From Tetrapyrgos nigripes (lineage: Eukaryota > Basidiomycota > Agaricomycetes > Agaricales > Campanellaceae): a stretch of 64,000 nt of DNA. This document shows, piece by piece, positions 35,747 through 45,844 of the stretch. Position 1 is the first letter of the stretch. Each line of letters starts with the position of its first letter. The notes under the pieces were generated by a model that worked only from the letters and a program-made list of their open reading frames with translations, had not been told where the DNA came from and searched no databases. The stretch covers positions 496,001 to 560,000 of the forward strand of contig JAACJM010000013.1 of the NCBI GenBank assembly GCA_013368315.1, written 5' to 3'. The translations under genes and the position numbers were made by a program.

Positions 35747-37402
35747 TTACTGATACGACTGAAGGTACATGTGTAGCGTTAGATTAGAGCGTCTTAAGAA
35801 CGTACGATTCACGACAAGTCCTCTGGCCCCTTCTCCGTTCATTGCAAATTCCAAACCAGCACCTCTCAGCACCATCAAGGGCCTGATTTCCTCCATAAAG
35901 TCAGCTTCAGTCGGAATTCCACCAATAAACCTCAATTCGACCTTCTTTAAGCAACCGACACCCATCTCTGCCCCGTGTTCTGAATTCGGTATCCAGCGTG
36001 AGCGAACCAGACGCACGAATAGAGATGTGTTGAAATGAGAATTGACACGGAAAGAAAGTGATTGCAGATGGGGAAGATATGGGCCATGATTGTTCGTAGA
36101 CGTGTCACTGAGAGACATTTGTTGGAGGAAGTTGTCAGTGAAGGTTGTGTCCCCACCCTCCTCAAATGCTTCATCGGGTAGCTCGTGAAGAGTCAGATGC
36201 AATAAGGTCGGCATTGCACGCAGCAACTCGAGCGCATCAAAAGAGCTGATTGAGATATTGACCACAGTAAACGAGGTCAGGCTGCAAGCCGACCTTTCGA
36301 GGAACCAAAGAAAGTCACCGACCATTGTACTCCACTCCGTCGGCCAGTAACCGCTATTTTGCCCGAGTACACGAAGGGATGTAAGATGGGGGAGGGTTAA
36401 ACCACTAAAGTTCTGAAAGAAGTCGTCCACTTCATATCTCCAGCTGTTTCGCATGCAGATTGTCAGAGACTGCATATTATGCGCCCAGCAGTCGGCCGTC
36501 ATGCTTCCTTCGCTACAGCGGTAGAAGGTGACTGCACGGGCCGCGGAGGCTTCAGCAAGTCGTTGACTCGCAGTTTCTAGCCGATGATACCCTAAGGTGA
36601 TGTCCTCGAGTTGCATCCAGGGAAGTTGGATTTCTGCCAGTGCGTATTCATCATCCCAGTCGGTACCACCCAGCTTGAAACTTCGAAGCATTGGAGCAGA
36701 ACGAAAAACATCCAGGACTGGTATTGGTTCGGGAAAATACTCTTCGTCATCCTTTTCTGTGTTGGGCCAGACTTCGAGATGTTTGAGTAAAGGTAAGTTA
36801 TCCCTGATCAACGCCAGGTTTGGATCCAGCAGGAGATCTTGAAAGATCTTCAGACAGACAGTTTCCCATCGAACAGAATGTGAGGCTACCGAACGCAGGA
36901 TAGCGCGGGATGCATCCATCATGGTGGCCGTGTTTCCTGGCAGGACGAGAGATAGATGGAGAGGGCACTGTCCCGACAGAGTCAGGTGGGTGTCAATCAT
37001 GGAAGTGATTGCGTCGACACTGAGTTTAGACTTGCTTATATCCATGGATAACCGAGCCCACAATGAAGGGGTCGCCCTTGCAAGCTCACGCCATCCTGAA
37101 CAGACCTGAGACAAGTTGACGACAGGACAGTCTGTTTTATCAGCAAGCTCGCTTTCGGTGCAGCTGAGTGAGAAAAGGCAACCAAGAACGTCCGGAGGCA
37201 GCCTGCGAATTGGTGTTAGCAGGGACCTCAACCGGTCAATGAGGAGAAAGTTATCCCGGTGTTGCTCGGTTGGAAGTGCACTGATTGTGGATTCGGCTTC
37301 GCGCAGGAGTTGGGTGATGTATGTGAGGTCTCCATTAAATGTTCCAAAGTTACTGCGTAGTTGTGCAAGGATATCAAAATCATCGCTAGCAGAGGTGTCC
37401 AT
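35747..37402 (-). CDS. F-box protein (intact copy of a duplicated pair)
   Basis: Single exon, 551 aa, ATG at 37402. The F-box lies at about residues 66-115: RRLPPDVLGCLFSLSC then VVNLSQVCSGWRELARATPSLWARL, a layout very common in agaricomycete F-box families. The rest contains leucine-rich segments (LPHLTSLRVLG, MPTLLHLTLHELP, LPHLQSLSFRVN). It is likely an SCF receptor of unknown target. A decayed copy with several frameshifts lies at 48861-50292, with the 3' flanks also matching (35652-35830 against 48697-48880). Confidence 0.85.
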   Translation of the reverse strand: MDTSASDDFDILAQLRSNFGTFNGDLTYITQLLREAESTISALPTEQHRDNFLLIDRLRSLLTPIRRLPPDVLGCLFSLSCTESELADKTDCPVVNLSQVCSGWRELARATPSLWARLSMDISKSKLSVDAITSMIDTHLTLSGQCPLHLSLVLPGNTATMMDASRAILRSVASHSVRWETVCLKIFQDLLLDPNLALIRDNLPLLKHLEVWPNTEKDDEEYFPEPIPVLDVFRSAPMLRSFKLGGTDWDDEYALAEIQLPWMQLEDITLGYHRLETASQRLAEASAARAVTFYRCSEGSMTADCWAHNMQSLTICMRNSWRYEVDDFFQNFSGLTLPHLTSLRVLGQNSGYWPTEWSTMVGDFLWFLERSACSLTSFTVVNISISSFDALELLRAMPTLLHLTLHELPDEAFEEGGDTTFTDNFLQQMSLSDTSTNNHGPYLPHLQSLSFRVNSHFNTSLFVRLVRSRWIPNSEHGAEMGVGCLKKVELRFIGGIPTEADFMEEIRPLMVLRGAGLEFAMNGEGARGLVVNRTFLRRSNLTLHMYLQSYQ

Positions 37403-37860
37403 GGTTCAAGGAGCGGTCTGAAACTGATTAAAGACCTCCATGAGCTGTAGTCCGATAGGAGATAATAAATGTTTTTACTCACCACAGAATCGCCTTCTGC
37501 TCTACCTCTCACTTTCGTATTTGGTCCAGAGAACTGGAGAGATATTGGAGAGATATTCAGATTTCTTTACTAGGACCAACGGACCAGAGTTATACAGTAT
37601 CATCTGTATTAGTTGCCAGCTGAGGCTTCCAACGGGAACCAGTCTTTCTCAACACCGTGAACCGTGTGATTGGACTTTCTCGTCCGCATGTTTATGCCTT
37701 TCAATATTGTTGCGATCTTCCACGATCGGGCACGATTCTGGTTTGGAGGAGGATTCCAAGGAGGACGAGTAAAGATGAGAACCTGTCACGTTCCAAAGCG
37801 CTAGTCAAGACTTTTTCATGTCCACTTTTCTGTACTCAGCACACTACATCTATCACAGAG
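37403..37860. other. Spacer upstream of the intact F-box gene
   Basis: About 460 bases; promoter side of the F-box gene. I see no gene or repeat that I can name. Confidence 0.4.
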
Positions 37861-37963
37861 TCTCTTGCGGGTGGGCAATCAACTTTATCACACTTCAACC
37901 ATTCCAAACCGTCTACAATGTCCGCTAATCCATCTGGAAGATCTTCGACTCGATTGGGCTGCA
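37861..37963 (-). pseudogene. Remnant of the last exon of a zinc-type dehydrogenase
   Basis: Read on the minus strand, an AG acceptor is followed by PNRVEDLPDGLADIVDGLE, matching the last exon of the dehydrogenase at 47035-47154 (PNKVEDLPGGLAGIVDGLE). The copy then loses frame (W for R, a shifted C-terminus) and no upstream exons are present. It sits directly downstream of the TPR-CHAT gene stop. Confidence 0.7.
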
Positions 37964-38021
37964 TGAAAGCTCTATCAGCAAGGCAACAATTACTACAACA
38001 TTACATATGTATACTATGACG

Positions 38022-41000
38022 CTACAATCCGAAATGCACGAAAGGAACCCATCGGAAAAGATTCTTTCCTTCACTACCTCCTCTAGTAAGGCTTTCTCGC
38101 AGCTTGTTAACGGCCTCATGCAGTGCATATGCCGCCCTGAATTCGCCATGCCCCTCAATGTCCCTTTTCAAATGAGAATACAGCTCGCGAGAGACAAGAG
38201 GGGCGTCAGCGTCGCCGATGGACCACATGGAGCCAACGACAGCCCTGTAACCTACAGCAAGCATCCCTGCCGTAAGATGTATGGCTTCCTCTGAAAGCTG
38301 AACGTCTCCCTTTGCAGTCTGGCAGGCTGAAAGAACGGCTAGGGCACCTATTTCTGTTGATTTTGACATGAGTCGAGACAGCTCGAGTTTTCCATCGTGC
38401 AATACAAAGGCGCTCTTCCACGGGTCGTCCGGATCTTGCACGCCATGGCATGCGAGATGGATGACCTGGGAGGGCCTTTCGTCCATCGAATCAAGAACAG
38501 CTTGAATTGTCGCTTTCTCGCTGTCTAAATGAACCATATGGTTCATAGAGAATTGGGTCTTGATGGCGTCCGTCTCTTTGCGAACACCAGGAAGCGAAGG
38601 AAGGTCAGGAGCAAAAGCTGGTGGGGATGGCTGGGAAATCACAAGAATAGATTCCAACGTCGATGGAGCGATTGACTGGGATGAAGATTTTGGGACGAGA
38701 GCCGAGAGGGAAGGGGTGTACGATGAAACGACGGAATCGTAAATCTTCCTGCCATGTCCTGTGCTATAATCTCCGGCGGCATGCAAAGGAAGAAATCCGA
38801 GTCGGCCGTTTGGGCACCATGTCACATGCGGCAGGTCTTCAACTGCGCATTTGGAGAGCTAAAGGTATGGAATCAACAAAGTTAAGTTGTCACAGGGGCA
38901 ACAACGCACCTCTCCTTCTATTGCCCGTAGGACTGGGTATACAACCCGCGACCAGAGGAGACCCAGAACTCGAGCCATTATATTATTGCTATCACCGGCA
39001 CCGTGCCTTGACAGAGTTTTTGATGCACGGTTACGAACGCCAGCCATTGTCAGAGATTCAACCATTTCTGCCCGCATAGTCTCTGCAAGCAGTTCGGTAA
39101 GATCTGTGAGAGGAACATGGATGATACGACTAGGAAAACAGAGGACAAGGGCGTCACAGCGTGATCCGTGTTCATTGAGAACAATGACTGGTCCACTGAG
39201 GCAGGCAGGGGCAAGCTCTGCAAACGGCTTTCGCAGCATGAATCTTTCAAACCCTTCTTTCTCCCGTATGACTGCGAGGAGGGATTTGTAGCGTCCTACA
39301 AGTCTTGTTCGATACGATACCTCATCCAGGGTGTTCGGACGATAATGATGGCCTTCATGCGAGATTGAGCCATCTCTGAAGTTGTTACTTGGATCCTCGA
39401 GCGCACGAGACACATCCCGCAGTTCCTTAGCGAGATCCGGATGCCTTTCGCTAAGGATGATCATGGGATTCCGTAGCTGAAGTAGCTGTCCCCATATGAT
39501 GGTACGCCCTTCCTCCAACCACTCGACTGCAAGCTCATATTTTCCAGCGGCGATAGCGGCTGCGGCTGCTGCATTTGCAATGTCACCGACATCGGATAGC
39601 TCCTTGTAGCGCCTGTTGATGTTGTGTCCAAGCCAGACTACTTGTGGAATGAGAGCCAATGTCTGTTCGTATATTGGAAGGAGCTTGTCACGAGTGCTGA
39701 CACCGATATTCTGCCAGCAAAATGAAGCAGAACGTTTCGCGGCCCAAAGTCTCAATGATGGGGGAGCCGACTCTGAGTTGGCTGCACTTAAGAAACACTC
39801 AAATGCAGCGGAACGGTCAGAGATCTTGTAAGATCGGTCATACTGAACCCAAATTGCTTGACCAAGAGCTACGTATAAGTGCCCGCGGGAAGGGTGGCCA
39901 TCTGGAGTGAGGTCAAGGGCGCGGCGCCACAACGCAATTGCATTTGTTAGGTCGTCAAGGTTGCGCGTGCGAGGATATCGCATGGATAGGAAATGGGCGA
40001 GATTACTGAGACGCCCTGGCTCGTCTGGATGACCGTGAGGAGTGAGGCTAACGGCGTGCTGAGCCAAGGTAATGGAAGTATGGAGATCGTCTAGCTCGTG
40101 GAGATGCTCGAAGCGTCTGGCAAAAGAGCTCCCAAGATTGTTAAGATAGGCTGGTTTCCGCGGGTGGTCATCTAAAACAGCATCAACGGCCTGGCGGTGA
40201 GCTGTGATTGCATTATCGAGGTCTTTTGTGTCTTTGCCTTTGTTGAAACGGGCTTGGAAAGCACTCCCGAGGCCGCTGAGATGACCGGGTTTACGATGAT
40301 GCCCGTCGGGTGTGAGTTCAACGGCGTGGCGCTTGTATAAAATTGCACTGTCGATGTCGTTGACCTCGCCAAGCCGAAGAAAGCGCGCTTCCAGGGCGTC
40401 CCCGAGGGCTGTGAGACGACCTGGCTTAACATATTGATCATTGGGAGTGAGTTCAACAGCGCGGCGCATCACATCAATTGCGTCTTCAAGGTCATCAAGG
40501 TCTCCATGCCGGTCAAAGCGCGTCAGGATGGCATTCCCAAGATTGTGCAAATATTTCGCCTCATCAGGATGTCCTTTTGGGGAGAGGTCGATGGCGCGGC
40601 GCTTGAATGTGATTGCATTTTCAATGTCTGAGAGGTCGCCAATTCGGTCAAATCGCGCCTCGAAAGTGTTACCGAGGTTGGAGAGACGACCCGGCTTCAT
40701 GGGATGACCATCGGGGGTGAGATCAACTGCATGGCGGTGTAACGATATCGCGTTTTCGATGTCTTCAAAATTGTCGAAGCGTTCAAAGCGCCGTAGAAAA
40801 GCATTTCCGAGGGTGTTGAGACAGCTTGGCTTTTCAGGATGACCATCTGGAATGAGACTGGCAGAACGATGTTCAAGAGCAATTGCTTTTTGGAGGTCTT
40901 CAAGCTCGCCGCTTCGGTCAAAACGCGCCTCAAAAGCGTCGCCAAGGTTCTTGAGATAGGTCGGCTTGTCAGAATGTCCGTCTGGGGTGAGGTCGACAGC

Positions 41001-41771
41001 ATGGCTGATCAATGTAATCGCCAGTTCGAGGTCCTCAAGGGTACCATGGTGGTGGAAGCGTGTTGCGAGACTGGCTCCCAGGTTGTTGAGAAAAATTGGC
41101 TTATGAGGATGACTATCGGAGGTCAGGTTGACAACGCAGTGTTGGAGTGCGATGGCGCGTTCAAGGTCCTCACGGTTGCCCAGCCGATCGAAGCGCGATT
41201 TTAGAGCATTCCCAAGGTTGGTGAGGTACACTGGCTTTCTAGGATCGTCTCCAGTGATAAGCTCCATAGCTGCTTGTATATTCGTGATCGCACTCTCTAC
41301 GAGTTCCAGCTCCCTGTTATCTTCCACCTGCTTCAAAAGAGAGATGTTCCTGTCGGCCTACGACACTACTTAGTCGTAAAGCAGAGCTCAATGTGACAGA
41401 GTACGCACCATTTCAAGAGTTTGGCCGATGTTCTGGGCCGTGTCCTTATAATCAAGGTCAGAAGACAGGCCGACCTGTAAGCACAGTCTATGAGGATGGG
41501 ATGCGCTTGCAAGAAAACCAGAGAGAACCTGCAGTCGTTCCGAAGACTTGATCTGAACGTCATTATCATTGTCAAGCCGGGATGTGCTTTCACGGGGCTC
41601 GGGAGATACGCGAGGAGAAGATGTGGGTGGTGGTGCCACCAAAGACGGGGCATCAACTTGTCCCTTAGAATTGCGCCTTCTGTACTGATCTACGAGTTGA
41701 GAGCTTTGAGAGATAAAGTCGATTATGTACCAAATCAGCGCGAACAGTACCTTGTGCGTCCTTCTTTCCAT
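38022..41771 (-). CDS. TPR-CHAT protein (caspase-like protease domain with tandem TPR repeats)
   Basis: Three exons (41771-41409, 41357-38910, 38858-38022), 1215 aa. Residues 1-121 hold a short hydrophobic stretch (VLFALIWYIIDFI) and a Ser/Pro-rich region. About ten 45-residue repeats follow (pattern KPxxLxNLGxAxxxRFxRxGxLxDLxxAI..xxRAVDLTPDGHP), a TPR-type solenoid. The C-terminus is a CHAT domain with the catalytic pair His in HLACHGVQ (about residue 1076) and Cys in AVLSACQTAKG (about 1116), then AGMLAVGYRAVVGSMWSIGD. CHAT is a caspase/separase-fold peptidase; in bacteria TPR-CHAT proteases act in defence. Fungal roles are largely untested. The frame is intact, with both catalytic residues kept. 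Confidence 0.9.
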
Positions 41772-41849
41772 CTTCGCGCAGGTTCATGTTCGCTAAGTTG
41801 GTTCTGGCCTGAGTCGCTCTGGCAGTGACGATTGAAGCAAGAGTAGAGT

Positions 41850-42050
41850 GAAATATCTCTACAAAGGGATGGCGATGATAGGATCTGGGTCAGGAGATAC
41901 AAATGTTAGCGTGTTATTGACGAAGGTATGTGATGTGATTATAGAAGTGTACACTCCCGGCTTTTCGTACTGACTGAAGCGCAGCTCACGGAGCTGGAAC
42001 CGGATGTATAGTACAGACCATGACAGACCGTATGACGATGATGAACGATG
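41850..42050 (+). pseudogene. ARPC5 3'-end fragment (duplicated exon 3 end, intron and exon 4)
   Basis: The sequence from 'aaatatctctacaaagggatgg' to the 'catgacagaccg' block at about 42030 matches 33397-33590 of the ARPC5 gene, including the intron and its acceptor. Deletions have removed codons around 'ttgacgaag' and 'cggagctgg', so the frame is lost. No upstream ARPC5 exons exist here. Confidence 0.85.
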
Positions 42051-42178
42051 ACGTTTGATTTATAGACGTTGACTTTGACCTACAGTTATCGCTCAAGACG
42101 ATGCACCTTTTTGAGTCAGACAGCAATTGTTACGCGTAATAAATGTACACAAATATTCTTCCTTCTTGCAGCCAATGT
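42051..42178. repeat. Duplicated flank shared with 35.4 kb and 45.7 kb
   Basis: The stretch 'gacgtttgatttatagacgttgactttgacctacag' through 'cttccttcttgcagcca' recurs almost unchanged at 45713-45844 and partly at 35413-35596. It is the 3' flank of the lactonase-like gene, interrupted here by a mobile element at 42179. Confidence 0.85.
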
Positions 42179-42857
42179 TAGTGATGTGCGGGCCCGGCTC
42201 GGCTCAAAAGCCCCAGCTCAGGCTCGGCTTCGTAGGGCTCGGGCCTGCTAGAAATCCAAGCCGAGCTTTTGAGCCCTAAGTAGGGCCGGCCTGGGCTCAG
42301 GCCGGGGCTCAGCACTCAGTTGAACAAAATGAAGATACGAACCAGAAGTAATAGTCATCCCCACTATCTTTGCCATTCTTCCAGTTCTCTGTTTCATTTT
42401 CTTGAGTTCCATCATCATCCAACCCAACATCTTCATCCTCCAATGGGGTCTCACAGAGCATTAAGTCACATCGGAGGGTGCACTGGAGGAATTGCAGTGG
42501 TTAAACAATATCCTTCGCAAGTCAGTTGCGCTGTTTGCCCATTGTTATCATTCCAGCTGATTGTAAGGGTACGTTGTGTGGCACGGTTTGAATTGTGCAT
42601 TGTACGACGGTTGGAGCTGTAGTAGTAAAGACCATATGGCTAACGAGACTAAAAAGTAGAAACTGATTGAGACAGACCTTATGCAACAAAATCTGGGAGT
42701 TGGCAACGGCATCCTGGAGTGATGTCACTGCCTTTGTTAAGTGCCAGCAACTTCCTAAAAGCCGGGGCCTGAGCTCGGGCCCAAGGGCTTTGAGAAATCC
42801 AAGCTGGGCTCGGCTCGGCCCAGCCTAGGGCTTGGAGCCCGAGCTCGCACATCACTA
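42179..42857. mobile_element. hAT-like non-autonomous (MITE-type) element with GC-rich ends
   Basis: The left end TAGTGATGTGCGGGCCCGG and right end reading inward TAGTGATGTGCGAGCTCGG form terminal inverted repeats; both ends are followed by 'ctcggctc'-type GC-rich subterminal repeats. Its absence from the sister copy at 45844 marks the insertion limits. The words 'gcagcca' on both sides suggest an imperfect target duplication. The TIR start (TAGTGATG) fits hAT-family ends. The internal 430 bases carry no transposase, so it would need one supplied in trans. Confidence 0.7.
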
Positions 42858-42865
42858 GCAGCCAT

Positions 42866-43828
42866 CTACTTGGACTCAATAAATCCTGGCCAGAACTGGT
42901 TCCCTCCCTTGTTTACCTTATACCATGGCTCATCATGTCCAAGTATGACTTTCATCTTCGGCTGTTTCAAAAACTCTCTGATTCGTGCCAAATGCTCTGC
43001 ACTAGCTTTCTTGTCTGCGTGTGCACATCCGTTCGGAAAACCAGGCCTTCCTTCTGCTATTGTTCTTACACCAGTGACCAAATCCCAGTGGTGAGCACAG
43101 TCCTTCATGAAAAGATTGTTGTCACTGATGTTCTTGGGTCAACTAGGTCAAGAACTTACCCCTCCCAATAAAATCCAGCCTCTGTCTGGAGAGGTACGAG
43201 TTACGAGGTTAACATGACCTGCTACGTGCCCAGCAGCATCGATAATGTACAGGGAACCGTCTCCATAAAAGTCTAGGGTGTACGGGAAGGGTCCAAGTGG
43301 GGGCCACTTGCTAGTGTCGAGAAATTGGGTACGGTCAAGCAGAAGGAGGTCAGACACGTATCCGGCATTGGGATCTGCTGGGTATCCCGGGATCAAGAAG
43401 GGTTTGCCTTCTGCTCTGACGAGAAATGTGGATTTAGGGAAAAGAGAAGGATCCCCGACGTGGTCGAAATGAAGATGGGATAGGCAAATATAGTCGATGT
43501 CGTCGGGTCCATAACCTCCTTTGACGAGGGAGTCAACGGGGTCTTCGGGAACCTGACATGGGAAGAAGACTTTTATCCAGTTTTCGACGACAGATGGAGG
43601 GTACTTTTCAAAGTCTTTGCGGATACCGAGATCGAAAATGAATTTCTTGGAGTTTTGCGAGTGGTGCAGGAGGAAGGAGAGGGATGGAACAAGATCCTTC
43701 TCACCTGTAAGCGGATCGGGATTGTCAACTTCTGTCAGAAATATGGCGAGGGGGATTTCAATCAGGCCTGCTTCCATTGCAGACACTTTGCAGTAAGCTT
43801 GGTCTTTAGCGGGAGGTGGGAGTGCCAT
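42866..43828 (-). CDS. Lactonase-like metallo-beta-lactamase hydrolase, copy B
   Basis: Two exons (43828-43160, 43102-42866), 301 aa, starting MALPPPAKDQAYCKVSAMEA. Metal ligands are complete: CLSHLHFDHVGDP (HxHxDH), DAAGHVAGHVN, GGDCAHHW across the intron, and ILGHDEPWYKVN. It is an AiiA/AttM-type lactonase relative of unknown substrate. It is nearly identical to copy C at 45845-46807, including the intron, so the duplication is recent. A hAT-like element ends 8 bases beyond its stop codon, so its 3' UTR has been replaced by element sequence. Confidence 0.87.
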
Positions 43829-43879
43829 CCTTTACTGATTCGGCCAACTTTTCAGAGACTTAAAAACAACTGAGTAATA

Positions 43880-44010
43880 CTGTGAGAATACTCGTGAGTG
43901 ACGAATGGAGAAAGAAAGAATGATAAGAGACGTACCCGAGAGACTCGTGAGTGGTGAATGGGGAAAGAAAGAATGAGATGGGGAAAACGAATCTCTGGGG
44001 GTTATAAGTA
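43880..44010. repeat. Short direct repeat of about 55-60 bases upstream of lactonase copy B
   Basis: The word 'actcgtgagtg.gaatgg.gaaagaaagaatga' occurs twice, at about 43890 and 43946, separated by similar 'agagacgtacccgagag' sequence. It lies in the promoter side of copy B and is not found upstream of copy C. Confidence 0.6.
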
Positions 44011-44163
44011 CATGGTAAGTCGTTAATGGCGAGATCAAGTCTTAGACATAGAGTGGAGAAAAACAAATATCACGGGAAAAAGACGAAACAAAGAATTTAA
44101 TCAAGTAAGGAGAAAAGATTCTGGAAAATTTGTGGAAAGGAGGATAAGGTAAAACGGGTGTTT

Positions 44164-44300
44164 ACAAATCAAATTTCGAGGAAGGCCGACGCCTAAGCCG
44201 CGGAGGCAAGGTATTCGTTGAGCCACTGAGGCTAGGCCACGGAGGCGTAACGATGGCCACGGAGGCCATCGCCTCTAACGAAAACGGCATGTTTGGCTTT
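44164..44300. repeat. GC-rich 'cacggaggc' repeats with a perfect 8-bp stem hairpin
   Basis: Several copies of 'ccacggaggc'/'ccgcggaggc' lie within about 100 bases (44198-44270). 'cgatggcc' (44251-44258) and 'ggccatcg' (44264-44271) form a perfect hairpin with a 5-base loop. No protein product is evident. It resembles a mobile-element end, but no partner end was found. Confidence 0.5.
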
Positions 44301-44559
44301 GCTTGTGTGCCGCGGTGGCTGGTAAGTAGCCCCGCGCTCACTCTCGGGCTATCAGAGCCTTCCACAAATGAAGGATTCCTGTAATTTCTGCTCCGGTATT
44401 CTTTTAAGAAGCTATTCTTGAATTTGTTCAATCTTTTTTTGTAAAATTTTATGTATTTCAGAACTTATGCACTGATAGGACCTCGTTGTGGTATGTATCT
44501 ATTCACATGGGACGACCCTCTCAGTTTTAAAATGAAAAAATTGCTTCTATATCTTCAAA

Positions 44560-44830
44560 AAACATTCTCCGATACTCAAATTGTCAGTAAGTGATGTGAC
44601 GAAGTAGCAGATACATCAACCATTTTGGCGGGGAAATCAGTTTCCCACGCCTCCCCTGTACCTCCAACGACTGTCGCCTTCCGCAAGTATGACTACTTGC
44701 TCGGAGCACATATAAAGGACACTATGAACCACATATGATAGGATAAACTATCTAAATCCAACTATATTCCCATTCCGGCACAGATTTCCTAGTCTAAGAT
44801 ATCAACTCCCCCTCATAGCTCAGATGCACC
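44560..44830. mobile_element. Possible LTR-retroelement remnant
   Basis: On the minus strand a purine tract (gagggggag, 44807-44815) is followed by TTGATATCTTAGACTAGGAA, which resembles a polypurine tract next to a Copia-type LTR start. A TATA-like word (catataaag) lies at about 44709 on the plus strand. No matching second LTR and no pol domain were seen within the window, so the call is tentative. Confidence 0.25.
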
Positions 44831-45677
44831 TTCTACTGTTCTCCGTCATACTTATCCATATTTGGACGGCCGTTGGGGTATTATAATGCTTATTTAGACT
44901 CAGATATGTCTGATATCCAGTGGAATACCCTGCTATTGTTGAACGATTCAGTATGATCATCACTTAGCTGTGTCTTCATATATTAGAGCAAAAAGAGGTA
45001 GCCCAGACTCCTACTCGCAAAGAAAAACATTTATTTATCTCATATGGGCCCATTCATAGACAATACTGGCTCTGATTTGATTCTTAAGGAGAATCATGTG
45101 CTCAGACCAAGAGAATTGCACTTTATTCACACTGCACAGTGCTGACCACTCTCACTTCGAGACATGTGCCTTTATTCTGAGGACAATTTGCTCATTTAGT
45201 CTGTATATGATTGATCTGAAGTTCAGACACTGTTCAGACTGATTGCCAGGCTGATTACTGCATCCCAGAGCGAAAGCCAGTGTCAGGAATCTGATTCATG
45301 AGGCATTTGACAATGAAACCATTGTGAATGGAAGCCAACTACACTGGATCATGAGCATATGGTCTTATCTATGCAATAATGTCATTCTCATTCACAGTTT
45401 AGATGGTTTCACATATGGGAAAGAACTGTTTCTCCTCCATGTAGCTGTTCCAAAGAGTGACACATGGCTATAACTACCCTTGTACGTTACGGATTACCGC
45501 AGAAATTTCAGACAATGTCCAGGCTTTATCCTTGAATGAATTGAGATATAAATATCTGTAGAATTTGACGATGTTGTAGCGGTATGCTTCAGAACATGGA
45601 AATTTTCGCTTTGAGTGGTGTACAAATAGATACAAGCATGCCGTTTTCGTTAGAGCGATGCCCACCTCCATAATATC
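44831..45677. other. AT-rich spacer between lactonase copies
   Basis: About 850 bases with many stops in all frames and no domain that I recognise. It could be degraded retroelement interior, but I cannot show it. Confidence 0.4.
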
Positions 45678-45844
45678 AGTACGGACCATGACATTGACAG
45701 ACCGTATGACGATAGACGTTTGATTTATAGACGTTGACTTTGACCTATGTACAGTTATCGCTCAAGACGATGCACCTTTTTGACTCAGACAGCAATTGTT
45801 ACGCGTAATAAATGTACACAGATATTCTTCCTTCTTGCAGCCAT
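45678..45844. repeat. Duplicated flank with a short ARPC5 scrap
   Basis: From 'agtacggaccatgac' to 'gaccgtatgacgat' (45678-45711) the sequence matches the last coding bases of ARPC5 and its 3' flank. It then runs into the same lactonase 3' flank seen at 42051-42178. Unlike 42 kb, the flank reaches the lactonase stop without a mobile element. Confidence 0.75.

Noticed and set aside
44998..45300. Possible retrotransposon coding remnant
   Set aside because: No reverse transcriptase, integrase or RNase H motif could be read in any frame.
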